A stretch of 64,000 bases of DNA from Acidobacteriota bacterium. GTDB taxonomy: Bacteria; Acidobacteriota; Terriglobia; Bryobacterales; Bryobacteraceae. The translations under genes were made by a program, and so were the position numbers. The notes under the pieces are model-generated. The model was given only the letters and a program-made list of their open reading frames with translations. It was not told the origin of the DNA and made no database searches. Numbering within the stretch: the first letter of the stretch is position 1; each line of letters starts with the position of its first letter. The stretch spans positions 248,001 to 312,000 of the forward strand of contig JAFKEE010000022.1 of the NCBI GenBank assembly GCA_017307505.1, in the 5' to 3' direction. Below, one piece after another: positions 45,847 to 53,789 of the stretch.

Positions 45847-46989
45847 ATGCCATTCCGCAAAACCATCTTCTGGCTCCATCTGATCTCCGGCTGCGTGGCC
45901 GGCGCGATTGTTCTCGTCATGTCCGTGACGGGCGTGCTGCTGACGTATGAGCGGCAGATGATCGACTGGTTCGATCGGGGACAACTGGCGGCCGCAAAGC
46001 CCGGCGGGCAGCCGATGCCGTTGGAGGCTTTACTGGCGGCCCAAGCGGCACCTCCGACAACAGTGACGCTGAGGCCGGAGGCTGGCGCGCCGGTGCTGCT
46101 GGCCTATGGTCGCGAGGGGACGGTCTACGTCGATCCGTACACGGGCGCGACGCTGGGCAGGGGGCACGCGGGGATCCGGAAGTTCTTCCAGTCGATGACC
46201 TCGTGGCATCGCTGGCTCGGGCAGGAGGGCTCCGGCCGGCAGATGGCGCGGGCGATCACTGGGGCGTGCAACCTGGCGTTCCTCTTCCTGGTCGTGAGCG
46301 GCCTCTACATCTGGATGCCGCGGCGCTGGTCCCCGGCATCGGTGAGAGCGATCACCTTGTTCAACGGCAAGGCGACGGGCAAGGCGCGGGACTTCAACTG
46401 GCACAATGTGATCGGCTTCTGGTCGCTGGTGCCCTTGTTCTTCGTGGTGGCCAGCGGAGTGGTGATGTCGTATCCGTGGGCCAACGCGCTTGTATACAAG
46501 ATGACGGGGCATGACGTGCCGGCCCTTGGAGGCGGACCGCCGCGCGAGGGCCGTCCCTCCACGCCCTCGTTCGAGGGGATCGACCGGCTGGTGGAAGTAG
46601 CGAAGCAGCAGGACCCATCGTGGCGGATCCTGACACTGCGGCCGGCGGGCCCGCGGCGCGCTCCGCTGAGCATCACGCTCGATCGCGCGGAGCGTGGACG
46701 GCCGGATCTGCGAACCACGGTGAGCCTTGATCGTGCTTCTGCGGCAGTCGTGAAGGTAGAACGGTTCTCCGATCAGAATGCCGGGCGGCAACTGCGCACC
46801 TGGTTGCGGTGGATCCATACGGGCGAGGCCGGCGGCGTGCTCGGGCAGACGCTGGCGGGCGCCGTCTCGCTGGGTGCGGTGTTTCTTGTTTACACCGGTA
46901 TCGCGCTGTCTCTTCGCCGGTTCGCGGCCTGGATCAGGCGGCGCAAGAGGGAGACGAGGCCAGTGGACGAGGCCGCTCCGGTTTCCTGA
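45847..46989 (+). CDS. PepSY-associated transmembrane protein (ferric reductase-like)
   Basis: 380 residues, starting 11 bases after the hydroxylase stop. Four helices are clear: FWLHLISGCVAGAIVLVMSV near the N-terminus, AITGACNLAFLFLVVSGLYI, VIGFWSLVPLFFVVASGVVM and TLAGAVSLGAVFLVYTGIAL near the end. Conserved His residues sit at helix edges (FWLHL, TSWHRWLG, FNWHNVIG, RWIHTGEAGG), the likely haem ligands. A PepSY-like periplasmic region lies between helices 1 and 2. FoxB/PiuB-type members assist reduction of siderophore-bound iron. Position confirms a role in the same uptake unit. Confidence 0.9.
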   Translation: MPFRKTIFWLHLISGCVAGAIVLVMSVTGVLLTYERQMIDWFDRGQLAAAKPGGQPMPLEALLAAQAAPPTTVTLRPEAGAPVLLAYGREGTVYVDPYTGATLGRGHAGIRKFFQSMTSWHRWLGQEGSGRQMARAITGACNLAFLFLVVSGLYIWMPRRWSPASVRAITLFNGKATGKARDFNWHNVIGFWSLVPLFFVVASGVVMSYPWANALVYKMTGHDVPALGGGPPREGRPSTPSFEGIDRLVEVAKQQDPSWRILTLRPAGPRRAPLSITLDRAERGRPDLRTTVSLDRASAAVVKVERFSDQNAGRQLRTWLRWIHTGEAGGVLGQTLAGAVSLGAVFLVYTGIALSLRRFAAWIRRRKRETRPVDEAAPVS

Positions 46990-47185
46990 ACGGGCGGGAA
47001 TATTCCGGGCAGAGTGAGGGATCCCACTGGCTGGAGGGTATTCTCTGTCCACACAGCCAGCAGTACATTCCTCGCTTCTGCCATCCGTCCCGGCTCCGCC
47101 ATCCGCTGTTGAGCCGCTGACGATTTCTGAGCTTCGGATCATCGACGGCGATCTGGAGGAGCGCACCGCGCAGCGCACCAGTCTG
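46990..47185. other. Apparent upstream extension of the AraC gene
   Basis: The frame of the AraC gene is open back to 47018, and it reads SAVEPLTISELRIIDGDLEE then RTAQRTSLVLQ, which looks like genuine protein continuing into the called gene. No ATG, GTG or TTG occurs in that frame before the GTG at 47186. Either a rarer start (for example CTG) is used, or the gene has lost its first codon. Confidence 0.45.
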
Positions 47186-47935
47186 GTGCTGCAGGTGAGC
47201 GACCCGGTGGTTGTTGAGATCGGGATCGCCGGGCGCTTCAGAACCTGCTCGTTGAGGCCGGGCGACTTCTGTGTCGCTCCACAGGGCTCGCGGGTGCCCG
47301 CGGCGCGGTGGCGCGGTGAGCGGAGGATCGTCGTCACCGAACTGGCTCCGGCGCTGCTGCGCTCCGTTGCGGAGTCGATGAACGTGGAGTCCTTCGAGAT
47401 CCGGCCGGACCAGGCGATTCGCGATCCACGCATCAGCCATCTGCTGTTTGCGCTCAGTGAGGAGCTGCTGGGCGGCAACGCGTCCGGTCGTGCCTATGTC
47501 GACAGTGTGGCGTGGGCGCTGGCGACGCGGCTGCTGCAGGGGTACGCCGCGGTGCATCCGGGCCGGCCGCATCGCGGCGGCATGACGCGCGCCGTGCTCA
47601 AGCGTGTCATGGAGTTCATGGAAGAGCACCTCTCCGAGGATCTGGGCCTGGCCCGGCTCGCTTCCGTCTCCGGCCTGAGTGAGGACCACTTTGCGCGCGC
47701 TTTCCGGGAGTCGGCCGGTGTTCCCCCGCACCGCTATCTGCTGCAGCGCCGTCTGGCCCGCGCTCAGGGGTTGCTTGCCTCCTCCGAGTTGCCGATTGCC
47801 GACATCGCGCTCCAACTGGGTTTTGCCGACCAGAGCCATCTCACCAACCTGTTCCGGCGCCATCTGGGCAGCACACCGGGGCAGATCCGGGCCCAGGCGG
47901 TGAAAGGCGCAACGAATGCCGGAATCCTGCAATGA
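47186..47935 (+). CDS. AraC-family transcriptional regulator
   Basis: 249 residues from the first standard start (GTG 47186), although coding-like sequence continues upstream. An N-terminal sensing domain is followed by two helix-turn-helix units: LGLARLASVSGLSEDHFARA then FRESAGVPPHRYLLQRRLAR, and LPIADIALQLGFADQSHLTN then LFRRHLGSTPGQIRAQ. Both match the AraC/XylS C-terminal motif. It sits between the iron-uptake genes and a secreted protein gene, so it is the natural candidate for control of either or both. The signal, perhaps a ferric siderophore as for PchR or AlcR, is an inference. Confidence 0.88.
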   Translation: MLQVSDPVVVEIGIAGRFRTCSLRPGDFCVAPQGSRVPAARWRGERRIVVTELAPALLRSVAESMNVESFEIRPDQAIRDPRISHLLFALSEELLGGNASGRAYVDSVAWALATRLLQGYAAVHPGRPHRGGMTRAVLKRVMEFMEEHLSEDLGLARLASVSGLSEDHFARAFRESAGVPPHRYLLQRRLARAQGLLASSELPIADIALQLGFADQSHLTNLFRRHLGSTPGQIRAQAVKGATNAGILQ

Positions 47936-47952
47936 GGCCGGGATTCTGCAAT
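47918..47952. repeat. 16-bp direct repeat at the end of the AraC gene
   Basis: GCCGGAATCCTGCAAT (47918-47933, covering the AraC stop) and GCCGGGATTCTGCAAT (47937-47952) differ at two positions, with a 19-bp period. It may be a small duplication or a pair of AraC-type half-sites, since AraC proteins often bind direct repeats about two helical turns apart. Confidence 0.55.
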
Positions 47953-48027
47953 CAACCGCCGCGCCTTTGCCCGTAACCTCGCACTAGTGGCCAGGGCGTG
48001 CCCACCCTGGCAGAGAAAGGAAATGAG

Positions 48028-49236
48028 ATGAAGATGATGATTCAGAGCGGCATCAGGAGCCGCGTTCGCACCATGGCCGCTCTCCTGCTGAGCGCCTTGC
48101 CTGTGGCCGTGATGGCCCAACCCAGCCCCGGGGTCTTCGGGCCCGGACCGGGCTGCAACCTGTTTCCCGCCTCCGCCTCCGTCGGAGCAACCGTAGGCCT
48201 TTCCTACTTTGGACCGCCGCCCTCCTCGACCAACCCCAGTCTCGTGGGACCTGTGCAGTTGATCAAGGCGGGCCAGATCGACGAGAAGGCCGGCACCATT
48301 ACGCTGCCTCTCTATCGGGGCACTCTCAACGGCGGTAAAAAGGCGGTGTGGTTTATCCTCACCGACGTGAACGATCCGGAACTGGCGTCCCTGCTGGGCT
48401 TGAACTACTCCGCCAAGCTGAACTTCGCGGCCAACGGGGCCCGCAATGCGTGGTTCGACGCTGAGAACAACGTTGTTTTCGATCGCGGGGCCGTGGACTT
48501 CACTCCGGCGCGCAAGGTGGTGGCCGGGTCCGCAGGCGCGCCGTTCCCTCCGTCTGTGGCGGAACCCGGGTCGGTCGGCGATGACGACTACAGCCCGTTG
48601 ATCAAGCTGGGGGACGTTGTGTACAACGCTCCGGTGGTGGCCTTCGGCGTGGAAGCCGCGGATATCAACTTCCCGGCGGGCAATGTCGACTACACGAAGG
48701 TGCATGACGAAGTGGTCGCGATCGATACCACCGAGATGACAGTGACGCTTCAGCTCGTGAACGGGTTCTCGTTCGGCCGCCCGCTGTGGTACATGTCCAC
48801 GGAAGCGAGCCTGGCGAATGTGGCGGCCATCGAGGGCGCGACCTATGCGCCGCGGCTCCAGAAGCTGGTCACCGGACGCGACGACAGCTTCAGCAGCCCG
48901 GTGGAGCGGCTGTTTATTGCGGTCAACGGGCCTGCCGACGACGGCTGTGCGAATCCCATGCGCCAGGGACTCTACGCCGCGCTGACGGATGGGTACAGGC
49001 CGAATAACGTCTTCGGCGGCATCCCGACCATCGCGCCCGATTACAGTCCCCTGTGGAATGGGAATCTGTACGAGTGGACCCAGCCGGCCATTGCCCGCGG
49101 CTATCGCGGCCAGTTGCGGGAGGAGTTCCAGATCCTCACTTACGTGAAGGACGGGATCCTGACCGGCCCGGGCGGCTCCAAGTTTGGAGACAGCCAGTTC
49201 ATCGTGAACTGCCCGCCGGTGCAGCGGTTGAACTAG
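48028..49236 (+). CDS. Secreted protein of unknown function
   Basis: 402 residues from the ATG at 48028 (GAAAGGA six bases upstream). The ATG ten codons earlier is less well placed. A signal peptide (VRTMAALLLSALPVAVMAQ) precedes a mature region with two Cys (CNLF near the start and FIVNCPP at the end). It has beta-rich segments such as EKAGTITLPLYRGTLNGGKK and KLGDVVYNAPVVAFGVEAAD, with no recognised domain. It is not an obvious receptor or enzyme. Its position after the AraC gene and the direct repeat suggests AraC-controlled expression. Confidence 0.65.
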   Translation: MKMMIQSGIRSRVRTMAALLLSALPVAVMAQPSPGVFGPGPGCNLFPASASVGATVGLSYFGPPPSSTNPSLVGPVQLIKAGQIDEKAGTITLPLYRGTLNGGKKAVWFILTDVNDPELASLLGLNYSAKLNFAANGARNAWFDAENNVVFDRGAVDFTPARKVVAGSAGAPFPPSVAEPGSVGDDDYSPLIKLGDVVYNAPVVAFGVEAADINFPAGNVDYTKVHDEVVAIDTTEMTVTLQLVNGFSFGRPLWYMSTEASLANVAAIEGATYAPRLQKLVTGRDDSFSSPVERLFIAVNGPADDGCANPMRQGLYAALTDGYRPNNVFGGIPTIAPDYSPLWNGNLYEWTQPAIARGYRGQLREEFQILTYVKDGILTGPGGSKFGDSQFIVNCPPVQRLN

Positions 49237-49264
49237 CGCGAGTCGAAGGGAGGTGGGAGCCCTG

Positions 49265-50734
49265 TCAGCTCCCCCGCACCTTCACATAGCGTTCGTAGGC
49301 ACGGTCCCAGGCGGGATCGGGCTTGCCCTCGTAGGTCTCGAGGTCAAAGGAGTTGCGCACCACTTCACGCAGTTCTTTCAGATCCTTCACCTCGCCGGCG
49401 CCGATGGCCTGGACGAGGATGTTGCCGGCGGCGGTTGCTTCCGTTGGGCCGGCGATCACGGTGCGGCCCGTGGCTGAGGCGACGAACTGGTTCAATAGGG
49501 CGTTCTTTGAGCCGCCGCCCACGATGTGGATGACCTCGATGCGATGGCCCATTAAGGATTCGAGGCTCTCCAGCACCTGCCGGTAGCGGAAGGCCAGGCT
49601 CTCCAGGCAGACGCGGACATAGCCGCCCAGCCCTTCCGGGACGGTCTGCCCGGTCTTGCGGCAGTAGGCGGCGATGCGCTCCGGCATGTGGCCCGGCTCC
49701 AGGAACTGGTCGGGATCCAGGACGGCAGCGAACGGCGCGGCCTCGGCGGCGAGCTTCGTGAGCTCGGTGTAGCTGTACTCCTTGCCTTCGAGCAGCCACG
49801 CCCGCCGGCACTCCTGCACCAGCCAGAGGCCGGCGATGTTCTTCAGCAGGCGAGTCTTCCCCTCGACGCCGATCTCGTTCGTGAGGGTTAATTCCAGGGC
49901 CTTGGGCGTCACGATGGGCTCGGGGATCTCGACGCCCATCAGCGACCAGGTGCCGGAGCTGATGTAGCACCAGGGGCGGTCGCCGGTGGCGGGCACCGCG
50001 GCGACGGCGGCGGCCGTGTCATGGCCTGCGGTGGCGAAGACAGGGGTCTCGCCCAGACCGCAGGTGTCCTGCAGGTCGTCGAGCAGGGTGCCCAGGCGTG
50101 TACCGGGCGGCACGATGTCACCCAGAATGTGGGTGGGCAGGCCGAGCGTCTCCAGCAGTTCGGTGGACCAGCGGCGAAGCGCCGGGTTGTAGAACTGCGA
50201 GGTGCTGGCGATGGTCAGTTCGTTCTTCTTCGAACCGCAGAGCCAGTAGCTGAGCAGGTCCGGCATGAAGAGGAGCTTCTCGGCGGCGCGCAGGCCGGGC
50301 GAGCCGGCGAGCTTGGCGGCATAGAGCTGGTAGAGCGAGTTCAATGCCATGAACTGCAGGCCGGTCTGGTCGAAGATGTTCTCCTTGCCGGCTGCGGCCA
50401 AGGCGGCGTCGTAGGCGGCGTTGTTGCGCGGGTCGCGATAGTGGCGGGGATTCACCACCAATTCCCCGTTGGCATCCAGCAGGCCGTAGTCGACGCCCCA
50501 CGTGTCGACGGCGATGCCGTCGAGTTTCAGATTGCGCTCGCGGCCGGCCTTGCGCAGCCCTTCGCGGATGTCGCGAAAGAGCCGGAAGGCGTCCCAATAG
50601 AGGCCGTCGGGCAGGCGCACAGGCTCGTTCAGGAAGCGGTGCAACTCTTCCAGTTGCAGGCGGCCGCCGGCGAGCGTGCCCAGCATGGCGCGACCGCTCT
50701 CGGCGCCGAGGTCGATTGCGACGTAGTGACTCAT
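49265..50734 (-). CDS. rhaB: Rhamnulokinase (FGGY carbohydrate kinase)
   Basis: 489 residues from MSHYVAIDLGAESGRAMLGT (ATG 50734). A longer frame to 51010 lies inside the dehydrogenase gene and is rejected. The FGGY-kinase fold shows AIDLGAESGR (phosphate-binding loop), DTWGVDYGLLD, AGHDTAAAVAAVP, YISSGTWSLMGVE and HIVGGGSKNALLNQFVASAT. These match RhaB-type kinases, which phosphorylate L-rhamnulose; L-fuculokinase is closely related and cannot be excluded. Its start overlaps the stop of the zinc dehydrogenase (ATGA), so the two are co-translated. Isomerase and aldolase are not present in the window. Confidence 0.88.
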   Translation of the reverse strand: MSHYVAIDLGAESGRAMLGTLAGGRLQLEELHRFLNEPVRLPDGLYWDAFRLFRDIREGLRKAGRERNLKLDGIAVDTWGVDYGLLDANGELVVNPRHYRDPRNNAAYDAALAAAGKENIFDQTGLQFMALNSLYQLYAAKLAGSPGLRAAEKLLFMPDLLSYWLCGSKKNELTIASTSQFYNPALRRWSTELLETLGLPTHILGDIVPPGTRLGTLLDDLQDTCGLGETPVFATAGHDTAAAVAAVPATGDRPWCYISSGTWSLMGVEIPEPIVTPKALELTLTNEIGVEGKTRLLKNIAGLWLVQECRRAWLLEGKEYSYTELTKLAAEAAPFAAVLDPDQFLEPGHMPERIAAYCRKTGQTVPEGLGGYVRVCLESLAFRYRQVLESLESLMGHRIEVIHIVGGGSKNALLNQFVASATGRTVIAGPTEATAAGNILVQAIGAGEVKDLKELREVVRNSFDLETYEGKPDPAWDRAYERYVKVRGS

Positions 50735-51768
50735 AGCGTGAAATCGTAGATCAGTTTGCCGACACCGTCGGAGTACTCGTGCAGCATCTCGAAGCCGTGC
50801 TGGGCCTGTGCCAGCGGCAGCACGTGGGTGATGAGGCTGGTGGGGATGCGTCCACCGGCCAGCAGAGCGCCGGCGGCGCGGCCCTTGTGGTTGGAGCGCT
50901 TCATCACCTGGATGTTCAGCTCCTTCGACATGGCCGTGTGGAGGTCGACGTCGAACTGCATGGGCACCGGGATGCCGATGAGGACGAAGCGGCCGCCATC
51001 GCGGGCGCACTGGATGCCGAGGTTGATGGTGCGCGGATCGCCGGCCGCATCAAAGACGATGTCGACGCCGCGGCCGTGAGTCTTCTGCATGACGGCGTCG
51101 CGGAAGTCTCCTTCGTTCAGGTTGAGGGCGACATCGGCGCCCATGGCCTTGGCGAGTTCCAGGCGGTGGGGGACGCGGTCGCAGGCCAGCACCATCTCGG
51201 CGCCGGCCTGTTTGGCCATCGCGATGCCGAGCAGGCCGATGGAGCCCGTGCCCATGACGGCTACAGTGTCGCCGAGCCGGACCGGCGCTAATTCATAGGT
51301 GTGGACCCAGACGGCCACCGGTTCCATCAGGGTGGCCTGGTGCCAGGTGAGGGAGTCGGGTATCGGATCGGCGTTATGGGCGGGCACTACGCAGTAGTCC
51401 CTCAAGCAGCCTTGTGCTTCGGGTCCACCCATGAACTTCGAAGTCTTGCAGAGGTTGTGGCGGCCCGCGATGCAGTGTTCGCAGTGGCCGCAGGTGATGG
51501 AGGGTTCCAGGCTGACGCGATCGCCGACCTTGTAGCCATGGACCCCGGCGCCCACTTCGACCACTTCGCCGACCGGTTCATGGCCGAGTACCTGCGGGTA
51601 CTTCGCCTGACCTGCGTGAATGCGGCCTTCGGCCCACCAGTGGAGATCGGAGCCGCACAGACCAACGGCCCGCATTTTGACGAGAAGTTCGCCGGAACGC
51701 GGGCCGTCGGGCAGAGGAGCTTCGATGAGTTCTAGACGCTTCGGGGCAACAAGTGGAACGCTTCGCAT
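50731..51768 (-). CDS. Zinc-dependent alcohol/polyol dehydrogenase (MDR family)
   Basis: 345 residues. The MDR N-domain has GLCGSDLHWW (catalytic Cys and Ser-Asp), GHEPVGEVVEVG and the structural zinc Cys set CGHCEHCIAGRHNLC. The Rossmann domain has VAVMGTGSIGLLGIAMAKQA. Sequence is of the sorbitol/xylitol/threonine dehydrogenase branch. Together with the following kinase it suggests oxidation of a sugar alcohol or deoxy-sugar, for example in L-fucose or L-rhamnose use; the exact substrate cannot be read. The first gene of this pair, it starts at 51768, just downstream of the secretin-N-like gene on the same strand. Confidence 0.9.
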   Translation of the reverse strand: MRSVPLVAPKRLELIEAPLPDGPRSGELLVKMRAVGLCGSDLHWWAEGRIHAGQAKYPQVLGHEPVGEVVEVGAGVHGYKVGDRVSLEPSITCGHCEHCIAGRHNLCKTSKFMGGPEAQGCLRDYCVVPAHNADPIPDSLTWHQATLMEPVAVWVHTYELAPVRLGDTVAVMGTGSIGLLGIAMAKQAGAEMVLACDRVPHRLELAKAMGADVALNLNEGDFRDAVMQKTHGRGVDIVFDAAGDPRTINLGIQCARDGGRFVLIGIPVPMQFDVDLHTAMSKELNIQVMKRSNHKGRAAGALLAGGRIPTSLITHVLPLAQAQHGFEMLHEYSDGVGKLIYDFTL

Positions 51769-51785
51769 GAAGCGACCAGAATATC

Positions 51786-52601
51786 TCAGTCGACAGCTTT
51801 AGCGGTAAGGACCAGGATGAAAGCGTTACCGGTGCGATCGACCTTCGACTTGCCTACGACGACCTTCTGGCCTTCGCGGATGTCGAGGTCGGTGCTAAAG
51901 CCGACTTCGGTGTACTGCCACTGCTGGTTCACCAAGGGGGAGACGCCCTGGCCTGCGGTGACGGTCTGCGTCCCGCCGGTGGCATAGGGGATCCGGAGTC
52001 CAAAGCGGAAGCCGTCGATGCGGAGGACATTGCCTTTGGGTCCGGACTGGGCGGTCGTCGCCTTGAGCTTCATCTGATAGATCCAAGGCGCCGAGGGAAG
52101 GTTGGGGTCCACCATTCCGGCATTGCCGCTGGAATCGGAGGTCTGGCCTTCCCGGACCCGAAGTACGGCGGTGTCCATCAGGCGGTAGTCCGTGTAGCCG
52201 AAGACCGCCTTCAACTGCTTGACCACCGGGTCCAAATCCGCGGGCACTGCATCGCCGGCTGAGCCGGTCTTGCCGGCGAGAACCATGTAGGCGACGACTT
52301 CGATGTTGCGAGGCGCTCCGGACGGACCTTCCCCGCGCGGCACGTCGAAGCGTTTGATCAGTTCCTCGGCGGCCTGGAGGTCGTTTGTCTCATACGCGCC
52401 GACACTGATGGCTTTGAGGGCAACGTTTTCAATGACGCGAGTGTCCCTGTCTCGCATGACCCCCTGCACCAGCCGGGCGAGGGCTTGGGGATCCGAGTAC
52501 CGGATGTCGAAGACCTTCTGTTGCCATTTGCGCTCCTGCGCCGCCAGCAGTCCGGAAAGGACGAGGGTCAGTGCCAGTAGCTTTGTCATCAACTTCTTCA
52601 T
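51786..52601 (-). CDS. Exported secretin-N-like protein
   Basis: 271 residues with signal peptide MKKLMTKLLALTLVLSGLLA. The mature start WQQKVFDIRYSDPQALARLV, then NVALKAISVGAYETNDLQAA and IKRFDVPR, follows the secretin N-domain/NolW-like layout: a beta strand, helix and xxIxxLIxxFD motif. No secretin pore domain follows, so this is a free-standing N-domain-like protein. Its start overlaps the stop of the anti-sigma-like gene (ATGA). The sigma, anti-sigma-like, secretin-N order occurs in Acidobacteria; the output is unknown. Confidence 0.7.
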   Translation of the reverse strand: MKKLMTKLLALTLVLSGLLAAQERKWQQKVFDIRYSDPQALARLVQGVMRDRDTRVIENVALKAISVGAYETNDLQAAEELIKRFDVPRGEGPSGAPRNIEVVAYMVLAGKTGSAGDAVPADLDPVVKQLKAVFGYTDYRLMDTAVLRVREGQTSDSSGNAGMVDPNLPSAPWIYQMKLKATTAQSGPKGNVLRIDGFRFGLRIPYATGGTQTVTAGQGVSPLVNQQWQYTEVGFSTDLDIREGQKVVVGKSKVDRTGNAFILVLTAKAVD

Positions 52602-53047
52602 CGTTCTGCTCCTTTAGAATTCATCGCCCACAGGATGACCACATCGGGGTCGTCCGTGATGAGCTTCACAAACTGTGTCTCGCCTGGCGTGGTGAGCACA
52701 GGCTGCGCCGGGGCCGCGGGTTCGGCCTTCGGCTGGTGTCTGACCGGCCGGGCTGCGGCCTGCCTCCAAGCCGGAACCGGGGGCCGGACGTCCAGTTTTG
52801 GCGCCGCGGGGGCCCTGGCGATGAGAGGCGGCGGTTCGAGCGGCTTTCTATCGAAGGGGATGACCGCCACCAGGACCAGGGCCGTGGCGAGCACTGGCGC
52901 GAGAGCCCACCACCACCATCGCCGCCGCGATGGCTTCGAGATCTCCGACAGGACCCGCGCCCGGACCGCCTCGGCCGCTCCCAACGGCAGTTCTTCGTCC
53001 TTGAGATCGCGCAGTGCCAGGTCCAAATCGTCGTCTGTCCAGTTCAT
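52598..53047 (-). CDS. Single-pass anti-sigma-factor-like protein
   Basis: 149 residues. An N-terminal cytoplasmic part (MNWTDDDLDLALRDLKDEEL) is followed by one helix (WWWWALAPVLATALVLVAVI, about residues 44-63) and a Pro/Ala-rich periplasmic tail ending LITDDPDVVILWAMNSKGAE. It does not carry the zinc-binding HxxxCxxC of ZAS-type anti-sigmas. The position directly after the sigma gene, with an ATGA overlap on both sides, makes a regulatory or anti-sigma role likely, but not proven by sequence. Confidence 0.7.
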   Translation of the reverse strand: MNWTDDDLDLALRDLKDEELPLGAAEAVRARVLSEISKPSRRRWWWWALAPVLATALVLVAVIPFDRKPLEPPPLIARAPAAPKLDVRPPVPAWRQAAARPVRHQPKAEPAAPAQPVLTTPGETQFVKLITDDPDVVILWAMNSKGAER

Positions 53048-53577
53048 CGCATTCTCCTCTCCACGAAGGCCTTCAACTTGCCTTTGGCTATCGAGACCTG
53101 GCTGCGCACGGTCACTTCGGAGGTGCCCAGGATGCCGGCCACTTCCGCGGTGTCGAGCCCCTCGATCTCCCGCAGGATGACGGCGGCCCGTTCCCGTTCC
53201 GCAAGCACCTTAAGACCCTCGGCCATCAGGCGCCGGCGTTCCTCCTTCTCCATGTCGGCCTGCTGGGCGGCGGCTACCGGCGGTTCCCAGTCCATGGGAT
53301 CCATCGGTTTGCGACCGCGCAGGTGGTCGAAACAGGCGTTCAGAGTGGTCCGGTAGAGCCAACTCGTGAGACCCCGCTCCTCGTCGATCTGGTGGAAGTG
53401 TTTGTAGAGTTTCAGGAACACCTCCTGGGAGAGATCCTGGGCATCTTCCAGGCGGCCCAGCATGCGCAGTGCGACGCGCAGTACCATGCGCTCGTGCCGG
53501 AGCATGATCTGCTCGAAAGCAGCAGTCCGGTCCGCGCTCTGCCAGGCCATCGAAAGCTGAAGTCCTTCCAAATCCAC
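53044..53577 (-). CDS. ECF-type RNA polymerase sigma factor
   Basis: 177 residues if started at GTG 53577 (ATG 53550 is the alternative, with AAGGAC 11 bases upstream). Region 2 is MLGRLEDAQDLSQEVFLKLY then ERGLTSWLYRTTLNACFDHL. Region 4 is LKVLAERERAAVILREIEGL then DTAEVAGILGTSEVTVRSQV, the usual ECF helix-turn-helix. The frame stays open upstream for another ~293 codons through repeat element B to an ATG at 54456 that has its own AAGGAG and TATAAT. If that start is used, the sigma would carry a long disordered extension. It directs the anti-sigma-like and secretin-N genes by operon position. Confidence 0.88.
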   Translation of the reverse strand: MDLEGLQLSMAWQSADRTAAFEQIMLRHERMVLRVALRMLGRLEDAQDLSQEVFLKLYKHFHQIDEERGLTSWLYRTTLNACFDHLRGRKPMDPMDWEPPVAAAQQADMEKEERRRLMAEGLKVLAERERAAVILREIEGLDTAEVAGILGTSEVTVRSQVSIAKGKLKAFVERRMR

Positions 53578-53789
53578 TCGCCCTGTTATACGCGAGCAAC
53601 CCACAAAGCGTTGAGAAGAAAAATCATGGGCGGGCTGAGATTGTTTCGAGCCGACGTGAGAGGGCTGGGAGGGCGAACCGGCGGGATACGGCAGGTTCGC
53701 GGGAAGGCATTTTGTTTCAGCAGGTTCGGGTGGGGACGCGGGCTGGGTGGCGATAGCGCGCCGGTTGCGCTCGGGGGCTGGGGCGGCTA

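Noticed and set aside
50735-51010. N-terminal extension of rhamnulokinase to 51010
   Set aside because: It lies inside the zinc dehydrogenase gene. The ATG at 50734 begins the conserved kinase fold and overlaps the dehydrogenase stop.
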